DNA from: Mesaphorura yosii
Lineage: Eukaryota; Arthropoda; Collembola; Poduromorpha; Tullbergiidae
NCBI GenBank assembly: GCA_009869945.1
Contig: WIXG01000028.1
Coordinates: forward strand, 62,001-126,000
Direction of reading: 5' to 3'
DNA: 64,000 bases
Position 1 is the stretch's first letter. Every line of letters begins with the position of its first letter. The notes under the pieces are model-generated. The model searched no databases. It saw nothing but the letters and a program-made list of their open reading frames with translations, and had not been told where the DNA came from. Of this stretch, positions 1 through 11,774 are shown piece by piece. The translations under genes were made by a program, and so were the position numbers.

Positions 1-6
1 TTTATG

Positions 7-16
7 TATATAAAAG
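7..16 (+). promoter_or_regulatory. TATA-box-like string
   Basis: TATATAAAAG matches the core TATA consensus on the plus strand. Short ATG-started frames begin about 90 bp downstream (ATGs at 87 and 100) but run only about 60 codons and match nothing known. The motif is common by chance in AT-rich DNA, so this is a weak candidate for a promoter feeding an unidentified transcript. Confidence 0.12.
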
Positions 17-3000
17 ACAAAGCAAAGAATCAACAATTTTTCCGGCCCTGCATCTGGATCGCATGAGCGAATGAATTTAACGAAATTTGAATAGATTTCA
101 TGAATTTCTCACCGTCGTTTCCACTTGCAGTCCAGTTTCCAGCAGCAGCCGACTCGAACATGTGCGCTTGCTTCACTTTGCTAACTACACATTACTGCTG
201 CAAAGTCATTGTAATTCGAACTGGAAGAAGGATGCGGTGCAAATTTGCAAATGGGAATCGTTACGCAAATGAAACAAGCAGTGGTCTCATTTGACTTGTG
301 AAATCGAACTTAAATGAGGCATGCAACTTTACTCGATGCTTCAACAAAGGAAATGCAGCCACCTGTTTTTTTCCTACGCTCTCAATCAGCTCAGCAGGGA
401 AATGAAAAACAAAGGAACGCATAAAGCATGCATTAAGATGCAGAAGTAAGAAAGGAAGGAATAAGTTTGAGAAAAGCAGAGCTGAATTGATCTTGCTGAA
501 TTCGCAGAAACTCAGAATCCCAGTGTCGTATGTCCGTGTGTACACTTATGCGTGCTTGCCGATAAAAGTGCAAATTCAGAACTCTCCGTGATTGTCGTAT
601 TCGGTCGTATGGTGATATAGCGAGACAGAGCAGACGGAAGGCTGGTCAACTAATCTAATGCCACCGCAGAAACAACACTGCTGGCCAACTGAGAACTGTG
701 TAATATGATTTTTGCAAATATGGCCTCTGTCTCAGCGTGTACGTTGAAAAGTGGCTGTGGTGGTAGGACGGCACGGCGCACTGCTCAATTGATGAGGTTG
801 ATTATGAAATAAGAATATTTCGTACTCTATTAAAATGAAACCACGAGGAGCGAAAAGATTAAAATTCTCATTGCCATTTGCCATGCTTTTACTCTAGTTT
901 TGCAAGTTGCGATTGGCTGGATCCTCTTTCTGCTCTGCATATGTTTATTTTAAGCAAATAATACTCATGCATTTGACTCACAGCGTACGAAGTGACAAGC
1001 AAAGCAGGCGGTAGCACAGTCACCAGTAGGGTTATCGCGATCCGTGTTCAGTAGCCGAGACTCTGCCAACATAATGGCCTATATTATGTAAGTTAATAAG
1101 TTGACATTAGTAATGACGCGCGATGTGTCCGTGTGTGGCTCAGTCGGTGGTGGTACATGAGCACTGCACACATTATTTAATAAAGCCGTAATCAAATGAG
1201 AGTTCCCATACACGCTACACACTGCTCTGCAAGTGTGGAAACTTTGTCAGTAATGGACAGACAAGCACGCGGTAATAACTGTAACCTCAACGCATTTTTA
1301 AAGTTGCAAACTTAACAATATAGCGAATATGACATCTGCAGTGCAATGCACATATATATGTTTCCAGCACCACAAACCCGGCTGACATTCAATCATCATT
1401 AGAATGCCATGCACTCCTGCAAATTCGAGAGCGATTCAGACTGGAGAAGTGCTGAATTTTTATCAGCGATGGTACACTTTGTATACGCGGAATTATGGCA
1501 AAGTTAATCCATGCTTCATTTCGTACGCTTCTGCACGCTTATCTCAATGGTTCAATGGGGTAAATGGTGCAGTATAGACAACCAATTGTGATTAGTCGAT
1601 ATACTCAAATACTCGATATCGCAGACCGCATTATTCCATTTTAACAGCACGACTAGTACATTGAGTCAAAATGCCTGAAAAGTATTTCATGTACAAGATG
1701 GTTGAAAAGAAATGCGAGTAAACCCTGCGCGGTAGAGCGTGTGTGGTGCTAAATTCTGGGGAATTGGCAGCTTTGTTAGCAAGAACAGGAATGTGATGAA
1801 AATGTGCCTTTTTGTTTTTCCTGAACATTCTTTTCTTATGCTTCATGCGTTGTCGTTGTTGAAGTAAGAATTGTCAACGATTAGCAAATTCTACTGTGGC
1901 CCCACCACAGGCTGATGACTCATGGAATTTTTAATATAAACGCACTTGTTTACATAAGCACGGGTCAGAAACATTAAAAATATGATCGGCATATTCATAT
2001 TCAGTATTTGAAGGCCATTGGTTGGCCGAAAAGTTGCAAATCGCTAAGGTAAAAGTACGTTCACCATCAAAGGCCCGAGATTCTTTAGTACGAAAACACT
2101 TCAAGGGCGAATAAAATTGAGATGGAGACTTGGAAGTGGTCTACGAAGTATTTTCGTCTTGCACATGCTTTTTTCGACGTTGCCGACATGGGATTTGACC
2201 TATAATTAATTACTCTGCCTTCTTCGTACCGATTGCTGAATTCAATGGAAGTAATACTTGCATGCAACGATGATTAGAGATCGTGAACGAAAACTGTACC
2301 TCAAAATCGCACCAATTTATGTACAGTATTATTACTGGGATCATGTATATTTTGAGGAACCTGAGACCATGCTTTGTGATTTCATCGTAGCTTTGTTCTC
2401 AGGCCATAATCGCATCCTAATTCCATAAACTTTTTAGTAGTGAAAAGATTTGCATGGGAACGGTACAGAGAGTAATCTGCTGAGAGTGCATTTCCTTTCC
2501 AAACAGTAAAAATTGGCATTCAAGCTCAATGACTTCTGCAAAATACGTGCTTCTGATCTCATATGGAAAAACTGTGGGTCAGGTCTACGACTTCACCGTG
2601 AATTGCTACAATTTACAAAATTCGTATGGGGATGCAGATGAAGAGGCATGACCTAGAGTTGTTTATGGGACTGCCGGTTAAGCTCAAAATGAAGGACGAA
2701 TTTGCACAATAAAAAGCAATGAGGTTTTCATGCGTCCTTTGAACGGCTCGTACAGATGTCAAAACATGCAACATGCGACTCACCTGCTGCAATTGAAAGC
2801 GTGATGCCAGATGAAATAGAAGCCGGCTGGATGATGAAGTCCAATGAAATGCGGCGTTATGTCACAAAAGCATTAAGTATGGCTGTTCAACGTGGAGTTC
2901 ATTGTAGTTCAATGGATGCAATGGTATCGTTACACTAATGCATTGTAAGACTTCAATTAATTTCTCAAGACTAGCACTGAATTTAAGCGGTGCATAAAAT

Positions 3001-3459
3001 TTGCTTTGATTTGGTTCAAAACTTGGAGTTTCAAGAGACAAAGGCTCAAGGCAAAGTGTTACCTTTGCAGTCGACGTCTCTTCACAATAACTTCTTGGAA
3101 ACGAGGTGAAATCTTCTTCCGCGTGTTCACAACTGAGGATGTTCTGCTATACAGGCTGTTTTTAAAGAGCATCGGCGAGTATCTACGAAAATAAAATAAA
3201 TATGGAAATGACTTTTGACCTGTGAAAGATTATCAAATCGAGACGAGAAATGTATGCACGAGATTACACGCTTTAGAGAAATGAGAAATGTTCACCCGTC
3301 AATTTTCTAAGACATTGCGTAGAATGATGTGAGTAAGTTGCTTCTCCGAGCTGGTGTTGGCGACAATTAACAGCAGAGGCTTGGAGTTCTGTACTTGGCT
3401 CTCGACTAAAACCGGCATAAGTTGGTTTTGGTGGTAAGATGGCTTAAGCTCTCGGTTTT

Positions 3460-3867
3460 ATGCTTGCATTGTTGGATGCAGTTATATGCTGTGTGCCATG
3501 CACATGGAGTCACGCGTTGGCAGCCTGCACCGGCACCCATTGCTTTGAGCTCGACGAAAACAACCTGCCAATGGAGAATAGAGTCATACTACACGAGGCA
3601 AAGAAGCTTCTAGACAGACGACTGTTTTTTACGTGCTCACTCTGCGCGCTTAAATACAAAGGAGCTTCATGCATTCATTCCAACGGAAATAACACGCTCG
3701 TGCGAAAGGGTTCGATTCAAATGTTGAAAATATGCCAGATGAGATTTTATGACCTGCACAAGCTGAATAAAACTTGGCTAATTCTTTATGAAATATATCG
3801 ACTTCAGAAGGATATGTCACGAAACTGTGTCTCATTAGTCACTAATTGCATGGATGAATTAACCTAG
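3460..3867 (+). CDS. Uncertain cysteine-rich 135-residue ORF
   Basis: A single-exon frame begins at an ATG and ends at TAG. The first 22 residues are moderately hydrophobic and could pass as a weak signal peptide. About ten cysteines follow, several in pairs (CC, CSLC), which would suit a small secreted disulfide-rich protein. Against it: an AATAAA lies inside the frame near 3766, no family is recognisable, and one or two ORFs of this length are expected by chance in 64 kb of this composition. An overlapping frame opens at 3422. Treat it as a candidate only. Confidence 0.13.
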   Translation: MLALLDAVICCVPCTWSHALAACTGTHCFELDENNLPMENRVILHEAKKLLDRRLFFTCSLCALKYKGASCIHSNGNNTLVRKGSIQMLKICQMRFYDLHKLNKTWLILYEIYRLQKDMSRNCVSLVTNCMDELT

Positions 3868-4739
3868 AATTAACAAATAAGAGATTCGTCGGACGATACA
3901 AAGATACCAGTATTTTTTTGCATTTAATTGAGCTTCAAAATTTCATTTTGCGCAACAGCATAATTACCTACATACTACAAACTACGAACAAGTAATTGCC
4001 AGGTTCAGTAATCTAAGATGTAGTTTCAGTAATTTGGCTTCGAACTGGAAGACGTGGAGTCTACCCGCTAGGCTAGGGGAGGAGGTTCAATGACCGCGCG
4101 AAACTTCGTCATGCATGGTCCATTCCTGCCAGTCTAAAAGCAAGTTTGGGCAAAGCAACAAAGTTTGGCGTAGCCATTGAGACTCCCCGACTTAACAATT
4201 GCATAGAGTGTATTAAAACAAACGTTTGTAGGCAGGGCAAAGAATACAGGTTTCTGAAGGTTTCAGAAATCCGTGATTTGGCTGATAGAAACGCCCGAAA
4301 TTATTATGTGGTGGACAATCTATTTGCACAACATTGCACATAAACAACTCAAATAATAACATTGCTTGGAGCAAATTCTCATATCGGTAACTTGTACTCT
4401 CCGTTAATTAATCAGAATTATCCTCTTTCCTCCTAGTCCAAAGTTAAGCCTTAACGTTTCATATACACCCCCTGTTGAAAGTAGTAAATTGTCATTGGTC
4501 TGGTAAATTATTCCAGTTAATTTCCTGGCAGGAACATAACCGGTAGCCCATATTCTATCTACAATTGTTGGATTTGTATCCTCGAGTATAAAGGCATTTT
4601 TGCTTTCACGTTTGATAATTTTAGACACAATATTAACTAAATTTGTTTTGGCTCTTACAGCTAGTTTTCTAAATATTAATGAGTATCACAATTTGGCTTT
4701 CATGAACTAAAACTACGTATGTTACGTAAAATGTCACAT

Positions 4740-4745
4740 TTTAAT
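4740..4745 (-). terminator. Candidate ATTAAA poly(A) signal for the hydrolase gene
   Basis: On the minus strand ATTAAA, the commonest variant hexamer, lies about 160 nt past the TAA stop of the ABHD18-like gene. I saw no AATAAA between the stop and this point. Such a hexamer is frequent by chance in AT-rich sequence. Confidence 0.22.
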
Positions 4746-4903
4746 TACATGTTTGCATCATTCATTGTCCTCAAATTTGCTGTCAAAATTTTGCATGCGT
4801 CAGATTTTGATTGATATCGCGCTTGATTGACTAGAATTGGATTAGATTGGAGTTTGGAAGTTTACGATCTTGCCTCTGGTCTGTCTTCTCGTTTTCTGGG
4901 AAT

Positions 4904-7125
<2,222 letters not shown>

Positions 7126-9256
7126 ATTGGCAGGATTCAATCATATGACGTCCGAAGTCGCCTGTGATCAGCAAGATAAAATCCTCGAATTCAATAGAAG
7201 AGTTCTTGGATCACAATACGATGTACGCCTAGTAAGTTAAAATTTATACAAAAATTAAATCACATGAAGTCAATCTTAACGTACGAGAATGGTCTAGTGA
7301 TCTCTAAAAGTATCAAAAGTAAGTTGGGGATCTCTCGTTATTACAAATTACAATCAATAACTTGGATGCCATGGAATTATACTTCTCGCCTGTCATACTC
7401 GTACTTATGGGAAAATCTAGTTATAAAGTTTATTAATCATGCACTGCCATAAAAAATGGAAACAAAAACTCATAAAAGAAGCAATAAAAATTAATTGCGT
7501 TCCTTGCCAAGCATCCTCATATGAGCCTCGGTCTCTCCAGACCAAATGAAGACAACAAGCATCATCTGCTTCACCGTTATTGCTTGAATTTGCGTTTGCT
7601 ACTAAATCAATGTTAATTAACTCAGCTAAATGGCTAAACCTGTGCCACGAACAAAGAAATCAGCCATTCTATAATCTACGCAGCATATCGAGAATAGGCC
7701 TGGATGAAGAGAGTTTGTGAACTTATCTCATTGATTTACATCTTCTACGCCTTGAGAATTTCACCTTTCGTCGTCAGTTATCTGACTATTTACTTAGCCC
7801 GGCTTTGGAACTTTGGGTATAGGCAATCGCTTCTGCGATTCGATCAATAACTGAACTTACCACGCTTGTCGATGAGTCTTTAAATCCCAAAACCAAACGA
7901 TACGAATCGGAGGAAGGCGAAAGGTGGTTTAAGCTTGCAAGTTGATGGTGGAAGTTTGACTCAACGTAAATCTGTTAGACGTGAGGTTTCCAAAACTTAC
8001 GGTGTCTGAAATTCGAGACAAGAATACATTAATGTCACGATCCTCGACTGAAATCAGGATCGAACTAAGAAAATTAAGAACTGATGAACCGGTCCAGTGC
8101 GAACTGCCTTGCTCTTTCATGTTGTTTGGCCAGGAACTAAGTTTGTCAGAAGACAGAATGACCTGGCCAGCTCGTCCATGGCAACACCAAAATTATGACA
8201 AATTGAATGTAATGGCAGGCTTACCGGCCGGCCCCCGAATTGTGAAGAGTGTCTCGCATCTAAATGATATACAGGATGTAAGATATAACTAAATAGCCAA
8301 TTTAACAACGCTAATAAATTTAGCTTTCAACGAACTTACTTGATCCAGGATGCCACGAACCTATGCCCTTCAACTTTCGTTGAAGCAGGATCATAACTCC
8401 TCGAAATGCATTCTAGGATCACATTAACTTTGATCTTAACTACATGACAGGTTCAAACATCTACCTGTTGGCTCGGACATAGCCTTCCCTGGCAACACAT
8501 CCACGTGAATCCTTGTCCTCTGAATCTCTTCTGCGAATTTTGTAGAAAAGTAAAGACATCTGTGATACTGTGTCACATGGAGATAAACAACATCAACGTT
8601 AACAGAGAGAATCTGAACAATTAAGGCTACTGTGAGGTGCTAGTGGCAACAAAATTAAGGGGCCTAGAACTTTATCAATCGCTTGTGCACATAGTTGGAC
8701 AGAACGCCGAGAAAAACAAAGGGTAAGCTAAAAAGTTGATATAAATCTACTTTCAATCTTCGACGGTCAATAAAACTGATATGTACTGCCTAATTTTCAG
8801 TTCCACTATCGTTAATTTTCGACCTTCTTAGTCAGACTTTTGTTCTACAGGCATTTACAACATGTGTACCCTACATAATCTACTGATACTAACTAGACTA
8901 TCTAAGAGAATAGTTATTTACGCACAATTGCATTTATTACAGTGAGCATATCTAATGCATGCATACATAAGCCAATTGGCCCAATTAAGCGTTGAATACA
9001 TAAATCTAAGAATTTTGTAAGAGGATACTCATTAGAGTTCAATCCTGATTATATCATTATGAAGTGGCATTGCTCTAAAGACATTCCATAATAAAAATAA
9101 ATTACGCATTAAAGTTACATATTGGCCGAGGATTTTGAAATGGAAATTGTTTACAATGGCTTAATTGTTCAGACTGAAGTAGTGATAATTATGAGACGTG
9201 TTTTGTTCTTGAGTGATTTGCAGACTGTTGACGATGTCCAATGGAACAGTAGGAGT
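7126..9256. other. Intergenic between two minus-strand genes
   Basis: This 2.1 kb should contain the promoter and any upstream leader exon of the ABHD18-like gene and the 3' untranslated region of the membrane-protein gene to its right. Open frames at 7981-8292 (plus) and 7929-8308 (minus) overlap each other and match nothing known; the plus one begins at GTG, not ATG. A small perfect hairpin, CTTCAAC with GTTGAAG around a 4-nt loop, lies near 8369-8386. No repeat or RNA gene was recognised. Confidence 0.45.
8933..8938 (-). terminator. Candidate AATAAA poly(A) signal
   Basis: AATAAA on the minus strand lies about 320 nt beyond the TAA stop of the three-helix membrane-protein gene. It is the first exact hexamer in that direction. 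The resulting 3' untranslated region would be long but ordinary. Confidence 0.35.
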
Positions 9257-10072
9257 TTAGAGTTTCGGTTCCGCTTTGTTGATGCATTCTGCAGCTTTTT
9301 CAGCAGCAACTGCCAGAACAATCTTCCCCGGCTTAGACTTGCAGTCAATGAAACGGTAGATCATGAATCCAGTGAGTCCGATAGTGGCAGCAGCAATCAT
9401 GATTCCCAAGTACTCACGTCCTTTTGAGGCAGTCGCGACAGGAGTTTCCAGGCAGTGCTGGCTCTGACCGGAACATGTAGGCTTTGAAATGATTTGCGAA
9501 GTGGATGGAATCACCGTTTGACTTTGAATATTATCCCCACGCCCCAGAGGCTGAAGAGTACCATTCGAAGTGGAAGGGCGATCTCGATTGAGCTGATCGA
9601 AGAGTTTCGGAACTGAAAGTTGGGATGGGCGCTGAACTAGTTGTTCTCGCAAAGTCGGTTCAATAGGTTGAGCGGAAGGCCTGCTAGGAACACGTGAAGG
9701 AGTTTCAGATCGAACTGATTTAGGGGTTAGCGGTGGCACCACAGTCTCCAAATTGTTGTTGGCACCAGAGAGTATTTCTTCGTTCCGTGATTGCTGTTCT
9801 CCCGTTCCAGTCGCTGTTTCACTGATTTTACAGGGTCTGCACCAATCTCCGAAAATTGTGCAAAGCAACAGAAAGATTCCGCAAATGAATAGTCCAACCA
9901 GGGTGTATAAGGCAAAGATCTTGGAAAGCTTCATGCAAGTTTCTTTATAGCCGACACGTCCGAATTGATATCTCAATGTAGTAAGTAGCACGGAAAACGT
10001 CAAAGAGAACAACATGATTTTGTTAGCCGTCCAAACTTTATCTTCTAGCCAAACGAACCATTGACGGTTCAT
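9257..10072 (-). CDS. Unknown three-helix membrane protein, 271 aa
   Basis: I do not recognise the family. The frame is one exon from ATG at 10072, preceded in frame by TGA 15 nt upstream, to TAA at 9257-9259, and is about twice as long as any unexplained open frame here. Predicted hydrophobic segments lie at about 18-35, 52-74 and 221-242. Helix 2 is followed at once by GDWCRPCK (75-82). Residues 83-215 are polar and rich in Pro, Ser, Gln, Thr and Asn, with PSRVPSRPS-type repeats, and look disordered. After helix 3 comes a basic CKSKPGK stretch and a short Ala/Lys/Glu helix ending in EPKL. No cleavable signal peptide is obvious. Two N-terminal helices, a long flexible linker and one C-terminal helix suggest an organelle or plasma-membrane protein of unknown role. 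An untranslated upstream exon cannot be excluded. Confidence 0.72.
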   Translation of the reverse strand: MNRQWFVWLEDKVWTANKIMLFSLTFSVLLTTLRYQFGRVGYKETCMKLSKIFALYTLVGLFICGIFLLLCTIFGDWCRPCKISETATGTGEQQSRNEEILSGANNNLETVVPPLTPKSVRSETPSRVPSRPSAQPIEPTLREQLVQRPSQLSVPKLFDQLNRDRPSTSNGTLQPLGRGDNIQSQTVIPSTSQIISKPTCSGQSQHCLETPVATASKGREYLGIMIAAATIGLTGFMIYRFIDCKSKPGKIVLAVAAEKAAECINKAEPKL

Positions 10073-11774
10073 CGTGAAATCTGGTCACCTCGTGCCACCG
10101 TCTTGATATCTTAAGTAATCAGCTTGGTTTAAAGGTGATCAAATGATATGAATCACCACGGCCTAATCTGAAATCAAGTCAAAATCGTTGTACTCATGTA
10201 ATCTCTCACCCACTTTCACAATTAGTGAAATTTGTCACAGGACAGGTAGGATCTCGGATCTTACCTTCAGCTCCTCCCTTGTGCAATGACAGACCAGTTA
10301 AAAGAAACACGAAGATACAAACCAAATTGAGTATCTGTTACCGAAATAAAGTATGATAGAAAGAAAAGTAAAAAAGTGAATGAAAGTATTGACTGACGAT
10401 AAGCAGCAGAGCATGAACTCATGGACTTTACCTTCCAACCAATCAGTTACGAAGTGAAATCTGAGCAATTAGCAATAAGTTCGTTGTCCAAGTGGGTTGA
10501 TTACGCAAAATAATCAGGGTGAAATAAATTTCAAAGTTAAAATTAAAATGATCAGAATCAGAACGGAGCTGACTGACGAAAGAAAAGAACACGTCTGTCT
10601 GTCTGAAGATTCGAAGTTGAAACGTTTGAGCTCTGTGCTTCAGTACTTTGTCTTTGACAACTTTAGCTTGTGGTATAAGGCTGCGCTATGCAACCACATA
10701 TGTAAGTCAAGTCAAGTCAAGTCACAATAATAAGTCCCCTCAAAGTCAAGTCAAATCAAGTCATAATAATATTAAGTCTCCCAAAGTCAATTGAAGTATC
10801 AGCGTTTATTATAACGCTCTTGAAGTTATTCCTGCTCGCTTGCTTGTGACACTACACCTCCCAAACTACTATATATTGGGTAGTGCCCCGATCCGCTCCT
10901 CCACCATCAAAAAGGTAAAAAACGGGCTATATTTGTTTCTTGTTTCTGTAAGAGGCTTTGAAAAAGATGTTTTTATTGGTGTGAGTGGGAAGATTTCGCC
11001 CAATCTCAAAATTCTTGCATAAGTATGTGTATCCGAACTCTTATAATGCTCTTAAAGTTATCCTTCGTTTCTTGTGACACTACTCCGAAACTACTTAATA
11101 TTTTTAAAAAACGGTTTTCACAAGCATGTACGCCATGGTCAGGCGGTGTTGTCGCGCTAAATCCAATGTCGACAATTCATTCTCGCCGGTCACTCAGTGA
11201 CCAGCCGTTTTAGCTTGTAATAATAAATCCCCAAGTCAAGTCAGGTCAAAGACAAATCTTGACTTTATTAAACTGCATATTATAGCATAGGGCAAGGACT
11301 CTATGTGACTGAAGCGGACTTCGATTTTTTTAAATCGATTCAAATCAAGTCATAATAATAATCAGTCCCCGTAGTCAAGTCAAAGTCAAGTCACTGACTT
11401 TTTCGGACTGACTTTCTGTGACTCAGGTTACATGTGTGTATGCAACCGGCGATGCTCAACTCAATGAAATGCAATGTCGTCGCTGACCGCTGATGAGAGA
11501 ATTCGTACTTGCTAAGAAATTAAACTGATTTCAAACTGTAACTTAATTATTCGATTTGAGCTCAATTCTGCCTGAATTAAATTGATTGAAGGGTACGTGA
11601 GTGTGATTGCTTAAAGTACTTGTTGATTCTTCACTTCATGACAACTCACTTGACACAACTTGACTCACTCGGTGCCTTTAGCCCATTTAACGATTGTACC
11701 TTTTAATTTTATTTAGAGTCGAAAGGATTGGCTGCTGATACTTGGAAATCTAACGGAAGCTGTGTGATTGGAAA
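10073..11774. other. Divergent intergenic region
   Basis: This 1.7 kb separates the start codons of the minus-strand membrane-protein gene and the plus-strand Maf-like gene, so it should hold both promoters. Its middle is occupied by a degenerate AAGTC repeat block. Just before the Maf-like gene, a pyrimidine-rich run ending TTTATTTAG at 11716 looks like a 3' splice acceptor and could join a distant leader exon (or a trans-spliced leader if the organism uses one). No open frame here is convincing. Confidence 0.5.
10704..11424. repeat. Degenerate AAGTC repeat block with internal duplication
   Basis: Runs of AAGTCAAGTC-type pentamers joined to CATAATAATAA and AGTCCCC strings occur at 10704-10790, again at 11222-11252 and again at 11337-11424. 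Between them, 10809-10876 and 11041-11103 are diverged copies of one another (roughly 80% identical by eye with small gaps), sharing CTTGTGACACTAC and AAACTACT. The outer runs are in the same orientation, so this is not a terminal-inverted-repeat element. It could be a decayed minisatellite or a non-autonomous mobile element with direct-repeat ends. No coding capacity is visible. Confidence 0.6.

Larger units (their letters stand above)
1..4903. other. Left intergenic stretch, no gene recognised
   Basis: No open frame here matches a protein family I know, and none shows the exon-intron-exon continuity seen in the genes further right. The longest ATG-started frame is the cysteine-rich one at 3460-3867, listed separately with low confidence. 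There is no tandem repeat, transposon terminus or tRNA-like fold. A TATA-like string sits at the very left edge. The last 160 bp before 4904 should be the 3' untranslated region of the minus-strand hydrolase gene. The stretch could also hold exons too short or divergent to see without homology searching. Confidence 0.5.

Noticed and set aside
3006-3194. Homeodomain-like string (WFK followed by basic residues)
   Set aside because: Only superficially like the third-helix WFQNRR motif; no helix 1 or 2 and no ATG start.
3711-3721. tRNA B-box-like GGTTCGATTCA
   Set aside because: No A box or acceptor stem at the right distance; no cloverleaf can be drawn.
4404-4628. 74-codon minus frame resembling a transposon integrase tail
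   Set aside because: Starts at GTG, has no integrase or gag motif, and nothing transposon-like flanks it.
7929-8308. Overlapping open frames on both strands
   Set aside because: Plus frame begins at GTG; neither strand matches a family or splices onto the ABHD18-like gene.
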